64,000 bases of DNA from Tritrichomonas musculus (GCA_039105265.1 JAPFFF010000040.1:248001-312000), one strand, 5' to 3'. Counted from the stretch's first letter, positions 1 to 12,480 are shown. Translations and numbers: made by a program. The notes: a model not told the origin generated them from the letters alone.

Positions 1-1422
1 ATCACTAAACAAATTATAGATGATTTATTTGATTTATATAGTATATACATAGTGATAAATGATGACGAAGATATCAGTATTAATCTAATTGAAAGTGAAA
101 ATGATATATTGGATTACAGTGATGATAGTAATGAAATGATTGATGATAGTAATGAAATGATTGATGATAGTAATGAAATGATTGATGATAGTAATAACAA
201 AGATGACGATGATGATGACATAGAATATGACATTATGATTGATGATGGTAACCAAGAAGGTAACATGAAAATTGATGAAAATGATAAAGAAGAGGATGCC
301 ATAATTGATGAAAATGATAATGAAGATGATGATCTTGGTAATAAAAACAAAAAAACCTCAAAAACAAAAGTCAAAAGGACTAGATTAAAAGCTTCAGATG
401 CTCAGGCCATATATGATACTTACATCACACAAGGAGATGCTATGGCCAAAACATTATGCCAATCTTTCAAGTATAAAAAAACGACTTATTATAAAATAAT
501 TCAAAATAAAGGAAAAGTGACAGAAAAATATAAAAAACCAGATCATCCAACAAAATGGGATAAACCAAAAATTGAAAAAGCAATTGAATATATAAATGAT
601 AACCCCGTCTTGACTCTGGAAGAAATAATTGATAAGGCAGTTGAGGAATCAAATTTTCCCAGAGTTGCCAAATCCACTTTATCAAGCTATTTGAAAACTA
701 GGCTGATAACAATGAAATCATGCCGTTTAGATCCAGTTGCACGAAACTGTGATGAAACTAAGGAAAGCAGAAAAACCTATTGCGCTGACTTTTTACGTAA
801 TTTATCTCGTACTTTTGTCTTCATTGATGAAATGGGTTTTAGTTGCTGCACACAAAGAAATCGTGGAAGAAGTCTCCGAGGCACAATTTGCAAAAGACTT
901 GGGCCATTAATCAAAGCACCAACAGTCAATGTATGCATGGCCGTGTCAAAAGATATCGGAATTGTGCATCACTCAGTAAAAAACTGTGCTTTTAATGGTG
1001 ACTTGTTTTCTGACTTCATTGATGAATTGATTGAAAAATGCTTAAATTTAGAGCTTAAAAATATATGCTTTATAATGGACAATGTTCGTATGCATAAATC
1101 TCAGTCTGAAATCTCAGAAAAATGTAAAAAAAATGGAATTGAAATAGTTTTTTTACCAGTCTATAGTCCGGAACTTAATCCTATTGAAAATGCATTTTCT
1201 ATAATAAAGTCTCATATTAAAAAATTATTTAGAACCAAATACTATCAGCAATTATTAGACACACAAAAGTTGTCATGGGGATTAAAAGCAAGAGCAAGAG
1301 AGAAAATTGTGATTGATTCGTTAAATGAATCACTGGCTCGAATTGATACAACTGTCATGAATGAATTGTTTGCCCATATGTTGTCAGTTTTCCCAAGAGT
1401 ATTTAATAATGAAGATATATAA
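1..1422 (+). CDS. IS630/Tc1-mariner superfamily transposase (DD35E), 5' end outside window
   Basis: This is a DDE-type transposase, the enzyme that cuts and pastes its own element. The frame is open from base 1, so the true start lies upstream; a GTG at 52 is unlikely as a start in a eukaryote. The N-terminal third is acidic low-complexity sequence with three copies of NEMIDDS. A basic helix-turn-helix region follows (about 360-720), then the catalytic core. The first Asp is in FIDEMGF (codon 826-828), the second in FIMDNVRMH (1078-1080) and the Glu in ELNPIEN (1186-1188), giving a D-35-E spacing typical of the IS630/Tc1 superfamily. The open frame and intact triad suggest a recently active copy. 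The left end of the element is outside the window and no right inverted repeat could be identified, because the 15-bp minisatellite begins about 57 bp after the stop. Confidence 0.9.
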   Translation: MTKQIIDDLFDLYSIYIVINDDEDISINLIESENDILDYSDDSNEMIDDSNEMIDDSNEMIDDSNNKDDDDDDIEYDIMIDDGNQEGNMKIDENDKEEDAIIDENDNEDDDLGNKNKKTSKTKVKRTRLKASDAQAIYDTYITQGDAMAKTLCQSFKYKKTTYYKIIQNKGKVTEKYKKPDHPTKWDKPKIEKAIEYINDNPVLTLEEIIDKAVEESNFPRVAKSTLSSYLKTRLITMKSCRLDPVARNCDETKESRKTYCADFLRNLSRTFVFIDEMGFSCCTQRNRGRSLRGTICKRLGPLIKAPTVNVCMAVSKDIGIVHHSVKNCAFNGDLFSDFIDELIEKCLNLELKNICFIMDNVRMHKSQSEISEKCKKNGIEIVFLPVYSPELNPIENAFSIIKSHIKKLFRTKYYQQLLDTQKLSWGLKARAREKIVIDSLNESLARIDTTVMNELFAHMLSVFPRVFNNEDI

Positions 1423-1478
1423 CTTTTATTTCTTTAAAAGAGCCTATTTTATTTATTTATATTTACATGTATTTATTT

Positions 1479-4400
1479 AACATCATTGAATTCGACAGCA
1501 TTGAGTTCAGCAACATCGAATTCAATAACATCGAATTCAATAACATCGAATTCAAAAGCATCGAATTTAACAACATCGAATTCAAAAGCATCGAATTCAA
1601 TAACATCGAATTTAACAACATCGAATTCAACAGCATCGAATTCAACAGCATCGAATTCAACAGCATCGAATTCAACAGCATCGAATTCAACAGCATCGAA
1701 TTCAATAACATCGAATTTAACAACATCGAATTCAATAACATCGAATTTAACAACATCGAATTCAACAACATCAAATTCAAAAGCATCGAATTCAATAACA
1801 TCGAATTCAACAACATCGAATTCAAAAGCACCGAATTCAAAAGCATCGAATTCAATAACATCGGATTTAACAACATCGTATTTAACAACATCGAATTCAA
1901 AAGCATCGAATTCAACAACATCGTATTTAACAACATCGAATTCAAAAGCATCGAATTCAACAGCATCGAATTCAAAAACATCGAATTCAAAAGCATCGAA
2001 TTCAAAAGCATCGAATTCAAAAGCATCGAATTCAAAAGCATCGAATTCAATAACATCGAATTTAACAACATCGTATTTAACAACATCGAATTCAAAAGCA
2101 TCGAATTCAAAAGCATCGAATTCAACAGCATCGAATTCAACAGCATCGAATTCAACAGCATCGAATTCAACAGCATCGAATTCAATAACATCGAATTTAA
2201 CAACATCGAATTCAATAACATCGAATTTAACAACATCGAATTCAACAACATCAAATTCAAAAGCATCGAATTCAATAACATCGAATTCAACAACATCGAA
2301 TTCAAAAGCACCGAATTCAAAAGCATCGAATTTAACAACATCGAATTCAAAAGCACCGAATTCAAAAGCATCGAATTCAAAAGCATCGAATTCAACAGCA
2401 TCGAATTCAACAGCATCGAATTCAACAGCATCGAATTCAATAACATCGAATTTAACAACATCGAATTCAATAACATCGAATTTAACAACATCGAATTCAA
2501 AAGCATCGAATTCAAAAGCATCGAATTCAATAACATCGAATTCAACAACATCGAATTCAAAAGCACCGAATTCAAAAGCATCGAATTTAACAACATCGAA
2601 TTCAAAAGCACCGAATTCAAAAGCATCGAATTCAAAAGCATCGAATTCAAAAACATCGAATTCAACAACATCAAATTCAAAAGCATCGAATTCAATAACA
2701 TCGAATTCAACAACATCGAATTCAAAAGCACCGAATTCAAAAGCATCGAATTTAACAACATCGAATTCAAAAGCACCGAATTCAAAAGCATCGAATTCAA
2801 AAGCATCGAATTCAAAAACATCGAATTCAAAAGCATCGAATTCAACAACATCGAATTCAACAACATCGAATTCAAAAGCACCGAATTCAAAAGCATCGAA
2901 TTCAATAACATCGTATTTAACAACATCGAATTCAAAAGCATCGAATTCAAAAGCATCGAATTCAAAAACATCGAATTCAAAAGCATCGAATTCAACAACA
3001 TCGAATTCAACAACATCGAATTCAAAAGCACCGAATTCAAAAGCATCGAATTCAATAACATCGTATTTAACAATATCGAATTCAAAAGCATCGAATTCAA
3101 CAGCATCGAATTCAAAAACATCGAATTCAAAAGCATCGAATTCAAAAGCATCGAATTCAAAAGCATCGAATTCAAAAGCATCGAATTCAATAACATCGAA
3201 TTTAACAACATCGTATTTAACAACATCGAATTCAAAAGCATCGAATTCAACAGCATCGAATTCAACAGCATCGAATTCAACAGCATCGAATTCAACAGCA
3301 TCGAATTCAATAACATCGAATTTAACAACATCGAATTCAATAACATCGAATTTAACAACATCGAATTCAACAGCATCGAATTCAAAAGCATCGAATTCAA
3401 AAGCATCGAATTCAAAAGCATCGAATTCAATAACATCGAATTTAACAACATCGAATTCAAAAACATCGAATTCAAAAGCATCGAATTCAAAAGCATCGAA
3501 TTCAACAGCATCGAATTCAACAGCATCGAATTCAACAGCATCGAATTCAATAACATCGAATTTAACAACATCGAATTCAATAACATCGAATTTAACAACA
3601 TCGAATTCAACAACATCAAATTCAAAAGCATCGAATTCAATAACATCGAATTCAACAACATCGAATTCAAAAGCACCGAATTCAAAAGCATCGAATTTAA
3701 CAACATCGAATTCAAAAGCATCGAATTCAATAACATCAAATTCAACAACATCGAATTCAACAACATCGAATTCAAAAGCACCGAATTCAAAAGCATCGAA
3801 TTCAAAAGCATCGAATTTAACAACATCGAATTTAACAACATCGAATTCAAAAGCATCGAATTCAATAACATCAAATTCAACAACATCGAATTCAACAACA
3901 TCGAATTCAACAACATCGAATTCAAAAGCACCGAATTCAAAAGCATCGAATTCAATAACATCGAATTCAACAGCATCGAATTCAAAAACATCGAATTCAA
4001 AAGCACCGAATTCAAAAGCATCGAATTCAACAGCATCGAATTCAAAAACATCGAATTCAAAAGCATCGAATTCAAAAGCATCGAATTCAAAAGCATCGAA
4101 TTCAATAACATCGAATTTAACAACATCGAATTCAACAACATCGAATTCAAAAGCACCGAATTCAAAAGCATCGAATTTAACAACATCGAATTCAAAAGCA
4201 TCGAATTCAATAACATCAAATTCAACAACATCGAATTCAACAACATCGAATTCAAAAGCACCGAATTCAAAAGCATCGAATTCAAAAGCATCGAATTTAA
4301 CAACATCGAATTTAACAACATCGAATTCAAAAGCATCGAATTCAATAACATCAAATTCAACAACATCGAATTCAACAACATCGAATTCAACAACATCGAA

Positions 4401-6768
4401 TTCAAAAGCACCGAATTCAAAAGCATCGAATTCAACAGCATCGAATTCAAAAACATCGAATTCAAAAGCACCGAATTCAAAAGCACCGAATTCAAAAGCA
4501 TCGAATTCAAAAACATCGAATTCAAAAGCATCGAATTCAAAAGCATCGAATTCAACAACATCGAATTCAAAAGCACCGAATTCAAAAGCATCGAATTCAA
4601 TAACATCGTATTTAACAACATCGAATTCAAAAGCATCGAATTCAACAGCATCGAATTCAAAAACATCGAATTCAAAAGCATCGAATTCAAAAGCATCGAA
4701 TTCAAAAGCATCGAATTCAATAACATCGAATTTAACAACATCGTACTTAACAACATCGAATTCAACAACATCGAATTCAAAAGCACCGAATTCAAAAGCA
4801 TCGAATTCAACAGCATCGAATTCAACAACATCAAATTCAAAAGCATCGAATTCAATAACATCGAATTCAACAGCATCGAATTCAAAAGCACCGAATTCAA
4901 AAGCACCGAATTCAACAGCATCGAATTCAATAACATCGAATTTAACAACATCGAATTCAATAACATCGAATTTAACAAACTCGAATTCAACAGCATCGAA
5001 TTCAAAAGCATCGAATTCAAAAGCATCGAATTCAAAAGCATCGAATTCAATAACATCGAATTCAACAGCATCGAATTCAAAAGCATCGAATTCAAAAGCA
5101 TCGAATTCAAAAGCATCGAATTCAATAACATCGAATTTAACAACATCGTACTTAACAACATCGAATTCAACAACATCGAATTCAAAAGCACCGAATTCAA
5201 AAGCATCGAATTCAACAGCATCGAATTCAACAACATCAAATTCAAAAGCATCGAATTCAATAACATCGAATTCAACAGCATCGAATTCAAAAACATCGAA
5301 TTCAAAAGCACCGAATTCAACAGCATCGAATTCAATAACATCGAATTTAACAACATCGAATTCAATAACATCGAATTTAACAAACTCGAATTCAACAGCA
5401 TCGAATTCAAAAGCATCGAATTCAAAAGCATCGAATTCAAAAGCATCGAATTCAATAACATCGAATTCAACAGCATCGAATTCAAAAGCATCGAATTCAA
5501 AAGCATCGAATTCAAAAGCATCGAATTCAAAAGCATCGAATTCAATAACATCGAATTTAACAACATCGAATTCAAAAACATCGAATTCAAAAGCATCGAA
5601 TTCAAAAGCATCGAATTCAACAGCATCGAATTCAACAGCATCGAATTCAACAGCATCGAATTCAATAACATCGAATTTAACAACATCGAATTCAATAACA
5701 TCGAATTTAACAACATCGAATTCAACAACATCAAATTCAAAAGCATCGAATTCAATAACATCGAATTCAACAACATCAAATTCAAAAGCACCGAATTCAA
5801 AAGCATCGAATTTAACAACATCGAATTCAAAAGCATCGAATTCAATAACATCAAATTCAACAACATCGAATTCAACAACATCGAATTCAAAAGCACCGAA
5901 TTCAAAAGCATCGAATTCAAAAGCATCGAATTTAACAACATCGAATTTAACAACATCGAATTCAAAAGCATCGAATTCAATAACATCAAATTCAACAACA
6001 TCGAATTCAACAACATCGAATTCAACAACATCGAATTCAACAACATCGAATTCAAAAGCACCGAATTCAAAAGCATCGAATTCAATAACATCGAATTTAA
6101 CAACATCGTATTTAACAACATCGAATTCAAAAGCATCGAATTCAACAACATCGTATTTAACAACATCGAATTCAAAAGCATCGAATTCAAAAGCATCGAA
6201 TTCAAAAACATCGAATTCAAAAGCATCGAATTCAAAAGCATCGAATTCAAAAGCATCGAATTCAAAAGCATCGAATTCAAAAGCATCGAATTCAAAAGCA
6301 TCGAATTTAACAACATCGAATTTAACAACATCGAATTCAAAAGCATCGAATTCAATAACATCAAATTCAACAACATCGAATTCAACAACATCGAATTCAA
6401 CAACATCGAATTCAACAACATCGAATTCAAAAGCACCGAATTCAAAAGCATCGAATTCAATAACATCGAATTTAACAACATCGTATTTAACAACATCGAA
6501 TTCAAAAGCATCGAATTCAACAACATCGTATTTAACAACATCGAATTCAAAAGCATCGAATTCAACAGCATCGAATTCAAAAACATCGAATTCAAAAGCA
6601 TCGAATTCAAAAGCATCGAATTCAAAAGCATCGAATTCAACAGCATCGAATTTAACAACATCGAATTCAACCGCACTTATCTCATTAATGTCGAATTTAA
6701 CATCATTGAATTCAATATCATAGAAATCAATATCAGTAATCATATAAACTTTGAAATCAACATTATTT
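1479..6768. repeat. 15-bp minisatellite array, about 350 units
   Basis: Uninterrupted head-to-tail array of a 15-bp unit, TCGAATTCAAAAGCA, with variants in the last five bases (CAGCA, CAACA, TAACA) and a TTTAACAACA variant. Almost every unit carries GAATTC. Edge units (1479-1510 and 6670-6768) are degenerate, as expected when exchange homogenises the centre. Because 15 is a multiple of three and few variants create stops, four of the six frames stay open for more than 1700 codons (IEFNN/IEFKS and SNSKA types on +, MLLNS and DAFEF/DVVEF types on -). No frame has non-repeat coding sequence beyond the array, so I treat this as non-coding. Longer blocks of variants recur along the array, which suggests higher-order duplication. 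Confidence 0.97.
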
Positions 6769-7087
6769 AATTAATCAATTCGAGTAAAAAAATAAATAAA
6801 TAAATAAATAATTGATTCTAAATCTTTTTTAATTTTAACAAAAATAACTTATAATATTTATTAAAATAAATTCTTATCCAAGTAAAAATGCATTTAGGAT
6901 AACATTTAAATAAACAAAACCTTGAAATATTGTTTTTTTTTTTTTTGATCATTAAATATTATTAGAAAAATAACCAAATAAATGAAATACATACACTTAT
7001 GTATATATAAGTGTATATATCACAATAGATAATTGATGATATGAGCTAGAACATTTAATTATTGGAATTATTTTGATTAAAATATTT
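6769..7087. other. AT-rich spacer, no gene seen
   Basis: Simple AAAT runs, a T tract near 6931-6945 and a short TATATAAGTG palindrome near 7000-7018. Nothing coding. Confidence 0.6.
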
Positions 7088-7247
7088 TTTTCCGTTATCA
7101 TAATGAACTTTTCCGTTATTAAAATGAACTTTTCCGTTATCATAATGAACTTTTCCGTTATCATAATGAACTTTTCCGTTATTAAAATGAACTTTTCCGT
7201 TATCATAATGAACTTTTCCGTTATTAAAGTGGATATTTCCGTTATAA
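7088..7247. repeat. 21-bp tandem repeat, 8 copies
   Basis: Eight units of about 21 bp, of the form TTTTCCGTTATCATAATGAAC alternating with a TTAAAA variant of the middle. The CCGTTAT core recurs every 21 bases from 7092. The period is a multiple of three, so short frames are open on both strands, but they contain only the repeat. Confidence 0.9.
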
Positions 7248-7863
7248 TCCCGTAAAGACTGTAGTTTTATAAACTCAATAAAATAATGTTCATCTCTTAC
7301 ACAATTCTATGAAAAAGTGAATAAATTGAATAAATTTTCTCAAAAAAATTGAAAAAATATTATCAATTTTTTTTCAGAGGAAATTTTATGGATTTTTAAT
7401 TTCATTGAATCTTATTATTTTGAATAAATTCTTTCAAATATTTGAGAATATTATATCATATATTGCTTTGTTATTTGAAACATGTTTATCTTCATATATT
7501 TATTGAATTTCACAAAAATTAAATATATATTAATGAAATAATATTCATTTCATATCAAATAGTAAGATGTTATAATTTTATAAGTATAAAAAATTGGAAA
7601 AAATAAACGGTTATCCTCAGTCATTACCAAATTAAATAAAAATAGTGGTTTAATAAAATATTATTTTAAGCTTGTAAAATATACCCAAATGTAAAAAAAA
7701 GACCTGGTCTTGGTGATTCTTTCTGGTCTTTTGGCGATTTTAATAAATCTTTTAAAAAGTTATTTCTTATGAATTATTAAATAAAATGATTAAATGATAT
7801 TTGATTAAATAATAATTCAATTTACGAATCAACATTCAATAAATTCAATGAATTTATTTAATT

Positions 7864-7983
7864 ACTCGGCTATATATATTCATAAAAATATAAATACTAT
7901 TAATATTTCAATGAATTATTTCAATGCATTATTTATTATTCGGCTATAAATATTCATAAAAATATAAATACTATTAATATTTT
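7864..7983. repeat. 74-bp direct duplication
   Basis: Two copies of a block of about 45 bp starting TCGGCTATA and ending CTATTAATATTT lie 74 bp apart (7864-7913 and 7938-7983), differing by only a few bases. Confidence 0.8.
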
Positions 7984-8649
7984 AAATACATTTTATATCG
8001 GTATATATTTAAAATATAAATGAAAAAAAATTTATTTTCAATTGAAAAAATGCTTTTATTGATTTTATTATATATTTATATCTTATTTTTTTTTATTATT
8101 TTATATATGGTATTTTGAAAGCTTTACAAATCACCATCGCCAAAAAAACCGTTTTGGTGATCTCCAAAATATATGTAAACTATTCAAAATTGAAAGCTGT
8201 CGCCAAAAGCCCAAGACCTGGGCTTTTGGTGAAATCGGTTATTTGGCTTTTCATCGTCAATATAAATGAGCTTTTTATTATTATTTTATATGATATATTA
8301 TACAAATCATACAATTATTTTGTAATATTCAAAAAATAACATTTTTTTACTGAGAAAATCTTATCGATTATTAATATGACTTTTGATAAAACTCATTTAA
8401 TTCCTCTTTCAAATAATTCAATGGTTTATGACTTTTGATAAAACTAAATTTTATTAATAAAATTTTTTTGACAATAATATGGTTATATTTGGTGATTTTT
8501 AAAACCCAAAAAACGTTTATTTCACCAAATTTACAAGCTTAATTATTTAAATCCTTATATTCTTTTTCATTAATTTTTTTACATTGTTTTTTTCAAATAG
8601 TTTATTAATTTTTGAATAACGTAAACTTTTGAAAATGTGCGAAACGATT

Positions 8650-9070
8650 ATTTTTTAGTCAAATTAATATTATTTTCTCACATTGGCCAAAAGAACAAAG
8701 TTTAAAACTTTGGATCGTTTGTCCGATAAAGAAGACCCAAAATTATAAATCTCGTAAAATTATACGGGTAATAATGGAAATTTATTGCATCACGAATGCC
8801 AGGTCAATAGGAATCCACTATAAAAAGTTTTTATTACACATATGTAGAGAGAAAAACAGTTTTCCCAAATCTTGGACGTACAGATAAAATAGCACCCGGA
8901 GTTAAAAGCGAGGATATCGATAATTGCAGAAGATTCAGAACAGCAGAACAGCATTTATTAGATATCAGCTACAAGTGCCAAGTTATGGCCAAAATTCAAA
9001 TGGTCATTGGAACCGAGTCAAGCAAGCTTATAATCAATACCGAACAAAGCTTGTTTACACCATTGATCTA
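8650..9070 (+). pseudogene. Decayed coding-like fragment
   Basis: Base composition becomes markedly less AT-rich here. One frame from about 8860 reads as ordinary protein for over 65 residues (NLGRTDKIAPGVKSED, then MAKIQMVIGTESSKLI) and ends at a stop near 9068. There is no convincing start, and upstream the signal dissolves among stops. The MVIGTESSKLI segment faintly resembles the conserved block of GT61/DUF563-type glycosyltransferases; that is only an impression. It is most likely a remnant of a host gene carried inside or near the surrounding candidate element. Confidence 0.35.
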
Positions 9071-10102
9071 AAGTTTAAACACGATATAATTATAAACTTT
9101 TTCTATTATTTTTATTTTTTTTAATTCAAAAATTCTGAACTTATGCTTCCAGATAGGGTTTTTAATAACCGATTTATAATTGAAAATATAATTTGTAAAA
9201 TATACAAAATCAGTTTTATATATTATTGAATATTTTAATTTGTACTAGTTTATTAGATTTAAAAATAAATTATTAATATTAGTAATATAATATTATAAAT
9301 AATTTGAAAATATTATGGAAAATTATATCAATTGAACAAATTATGCAAAAGTTAATTCTTATCTGAATTAAATATTAATATTTATTTTATAGTTATTATA
9401 TTTCGACAAAACATATGAGTTGATAAATCTGTGCTAAAATTTAAAAATCTTTTTTTAAATAGAAGTAATCGACAAAATAAGAAGCATTTCTTATTTTTAC
9501 TATAATTTAATGTATAATAAGATTTTTAACTCGCCTATATCATATATGTGTACTCATTATATAGTAATAAAACTGTTTTTTACATAAAATATCAAACTTG
9601 GAATAAATTAAAGAATTAAATAATTATAATAAAAGCTAAAAATTTGAAGCAAATATGTAAAATGAATAAAAATGGTGTTAATATATCATTATTTTGAGGT
9701 TGATTAGAAAAATATAGGTTAGTGAAAATTAATATAATAATCTTAATAATAGCCATATTTCTTTTTTTTCACTCAAAAAGATATTATATATCATTTCCAC
9801 TTTGGAGTGAATAATATAATGGTAATAATGATATTATCTTAATTATTTACTGGAACGTTTTAGAAGGCATTTACATTCCCCTCTCAAATAATTGAGTTTA
9901 ATTTGAAAGGGGGATTCAAATTTCAGAATTTTTGAGCGGTTTCTCAAAACCTTACTTCCAGAGGAAAAAAAAATGTTCATCTCCCGATAGCTACTTTTTT
10001 AAAAAACACATAGAAAATTTTAAATTAAATACATTCAAAAAAATTGTGTAAGAGATGAACATTATTTTATGAAGTTTAAATATTGAAAGAAATTTAAAAT
10101 CA

Positions 10103-10363
10103 TTTAATATCTTGTTATAGAGCTCCGAATTTGTATTAAATAAATAAATATATAATAGTATTAAATTATATTATACTTATGTTTATATTGGGAATGAACT
10201 TTTAATCAGCAGTTTTTTAAAAAAAGTTCTGAGAAGTTTCTTTTTTTTATCATAAATTTTTAGCAATTCAAAATATTTGAAAATGAAAAAACGATAAATA
10301 AGAATCTTTAATATCTTGTTATAGAGCTCCGAATTTATATTAAATAAATAAATATATAATAGT
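10103..10363. repeat. 57-bp direct repeat pair
   Basis: A 57-bp sequence containing ATCTTGTTATAGAGCTCCGA occurs at 10103-10159 and again at 10307-10363 with a single-base difference. The second copy runs into a long A tract (about 10368-10391). Confidence 0.85.
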
Positions 10364-10513
10364 GATAAAAAAAAAAAAAAAAAAAAAAAAGGTTATGGTG
10401 GAAAATTGGAAAATGTTTCAGTGCTGTAGCAAAATGAACTTTTTATATTTATATATAGTCCAAATAAACTTTTTTGAGAGATGAACCCATTTTATTTTTT
10501 GTTTTGTTGTAAA

Positions 10514-10967
10514 TATTTTTAATTGTACAACAAAACTCTATGCCAAATGCTTTCCAATCACATTCTTTTAATGCGTTTTATCTATAACACTTTTATACCA
10601 TAAAAAAATATTATTAATTATAATATCAAATATTATTCTTTGACAAGCACCATTATTCAATAATACAGGATAATATTCATGAAAATATGATGTTATATGA
10701 AAATATCTATTATTTAAAGAAAAAATAGAAATATTCATTTTTATATTATCTAAATCAGTTGATCTTAATAAATATATATCATCAATAAATTATAAATATG
10801 CAAAATCATATCTAAACATGATTTCATTTTATTTAATTTATCATTTCATAGTAAATGGCAGATAGGAATTGGACATTTGGAATTTTTTCACAATTATTCA
10901 CTTGATCATTCAATTGTTTCCACAATTTTAAAAAATATCACCGCAATTATGATACAAATCTAAACAA
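10514..10967. repeat. Left arm of a 454-bp inverted repeat
   Basis: Nearly perfect reverse complement of 12858-13311, equal in length. The outer edge is around ACAACAAAACTCTATGCC and the inner edge around GATACAAATCTAAACAA. The two arms enclose 1.9 kb with the gene at 11806-12480, so they may be terminal inverted repeats of an element carrying that gene. No flanking target duplication was found. Confidence 0.9.
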
Positions 10968-11023
10968 TTGTTTCCATAATTTTATGAACAACTTGGCTAC
11001 TAATACGTTGTTAAGATCTTCAT

Positions 11024-11033
<10 letters not shown>

Positions 11034-11066
<33 letters not shown>
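11034..11066. repeat. Poly-T tract
   Basis: A run of over 30 T residues ending at TTGGATTGG. Similar mononucleotide runs occur at about 10368, 19506, 29260 and 33810. Confidence 0.95.
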
Positions 11067-11067
<1 letters not shown>

Positions 11068-11207
11068 GATTGGCAATCTCTTTTTTGATTATTGTGCTTG
11101 AGTAATTTTTCCTTTCAAAAAGTGAATTTTGTAATTTCCAACATTACTGCATTGGATAAACTTAATTTTTTGAATATTTCATATTTTTTGACTATACTAT
11201 CTATTTT

Positions 11208-11290
11208 AAATTTACAATAATATGGTTATATTAAATTCACAATAATATGGTTATATTAAATACTTTCAAAATAATATGGTTATATTGACA
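11208..11290. repeat. Short tandem repeat, 3 copies
   Basis: Three imperfect copies of ACAATAATATGGTTATATT in a row. A fourth copy lies at about 8471-8490. Confidence 0.8.
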
Positions 11291-11805
11291 AAATCCCATA
11301 AATCCTAGATTTTAATCACATTTCTATTAGAAAAAGTAAAATGGGACCATCTGGCATCCTTAAATATCCAACCAAATAAACGGTGAATAACTCCAAAAGA
11401 AAAAAAAATTTTTAAAAAATTTTCAAAATTTCGAATAAGTCCCTTTAAGATCTATAAGGAACTTATTTGAAAAAAATTATATATTATATAATTTTCCCTT
11501 AGATATTTCGACAAGGAATACTGCTTTATATGATGAGAAAATAAAGGAGAAATCTTTAAGATTAAAAAATTTCTGATGATGACGTTGCATTCAATTTTCA
11601 AAGCATGCAAAAATTTTAAAAACAAATTTTTTTTTCAACCAAGTATGACCGCAACCTCCCTTTGGAATTTATGCATGATTGCTTTCAAAACTCAAAACTA
11701 ATTAAATAGCAAGTAATTCTTTTCTTTTTCATTGAAATTAAAATTGAGAGATATGTCTGCAAAAATTTTTAATGGCACATTTTTTATTTTTTCCATGAAA
11801 AATAA

Positions 11806-12480
11806 ATGGCATATTCATATCATAATATGTTATCTTCACAATCAGCATGTACGGTATCATTTTATTCCAGTGACATTAGACTTAATCACGACACAATCAA
11901 AAAGAAAAAAACAAAAGATGGCATTGAATGCTACAATGCGGTTAAACCATATTCAAAATATCTCATTGATCATGGATATCAGAAATTAGAAGATATCGAT
12001 CGAATTTATAAAAAGTATAAGTTTTATGGGAATCATAAGTTGTTGTTTATTCAATATCTTGAAAATGAAAAAATATTTGATAAATTAAAAGATCGTCCCA
12101 AAAAAAAATTTAATAAAATACACAGGAACTTTCTATGGAATTATATGTTAATCCAACCAAATATAATTCAATCTATCAAACATATCATCAAAAAATATTT
12201 TTCATGGTTACAAAATCCAGATGATTTTATTAAAGATCTGGAATATAAAAAGAAGAATATAGAAAAAGACATGAAAAAAGAACAATTCATTGATATAAAT
12301 GTTAATTTTTCATTAGAACCAGAAGATGATTTTATTAAAGATCTAGAATATAAAAAGAAGAATATAAAAAAAGACATGAAAAAAGAACAATTCATTGATA
12401 TAAATGTTAATTTTTCATTAGAACCAGAAGATGATTATCTTGACTTGGATTTTGATAATCTTGATTTTGGAGGAAATTAA
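11806..12480 (+). CDS. Unrecognised protein, 224 aa (copy 1 of a duplicated gene)
   Basis: I do not recognise this family. The ATG at 11806 opens MAYSYHNMLSS, and the same start and protein recur at 34401-34970 on the other strand, so the reading frame is conserved between two copies and is probably real. The protein is lysine-rich and helical, has no signal peptide or membrane segment, and ends in an acidic tail (DDYLDLDFDNLDFGGN). Residues of about 138-172 are duplicated in tandem (35 residues, DDFIKDLEYKKKNI...FSLEPE); the second gene has this block once. The duplicated module spans about 11648-12525, including roughly 150 bp of upstream sequence. It lies between the arms of a 454-bp inverted repeat, which suggests cargo or a product of a mobile element. 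The acidic tail could be an activation or protein-binding region, but that is a guess. Confidence 0.6.
   Translation: MAYSYHNMLSSQSACTVSFYSSDIRLNHDTIKKKKTKDGIECYNAVKPYSKYLIDHGYQKLEDIDRIYKKYKFYGNHKLLFIQYLENEKIFDKLKDRPKKKFNKIHRNFLWNYMLIQPNIIQSIKHIIKKYFSWLQNPDDFIKDLEYKKKNIEKDMKKEQFIDINVNFSLEPEDDFIKDLEYKKKNIKKDMKKEQFIDINVNFSLEPEDDYLDLDFDNLDFGGN

Larger units (their letters stand above)
7272..10076. mobile_element. Candidate 2.8-kb TA-flanked element with short inverted repeats
   Basis: Inverted repeats of about 35 bp face each other at 7272-7306 and 10042-10076, sharing ATAATGTTCATCTCTTACAC. Both ends start AACT and are bordered by TA (7270-7271 and 10077-10078), as in Tc1/mariner-type insertions. 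The interior has no intact transposase; it holds a small direct repeat, a possible smaller inverted-repeat element at about 7669-8543 and a decayed coding-like fragment at 8650-9070. It may be a non-autonomous element, or two solo repeats that happen to face each other. Confidence 0.45.

Noticed and set aside
52-60. GTG as start of the first transposase
   Set aside because: The frame is open to base 1 and a GTG start is unlikely in a eukaryote; the gene is treated as 5' partial.
1479-6768. 15-bp array as a telomere or centromere
   Set aside because: It is internal and flanked by ordinary transposon sequence; nothing supports a chromosomal role.
1463-6770. Four giant open frames of 1737-1767 codons
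   Set aside because: They are translations of one 15-bp tandem repeat in four frames; no unique domain or start context supports any of them.
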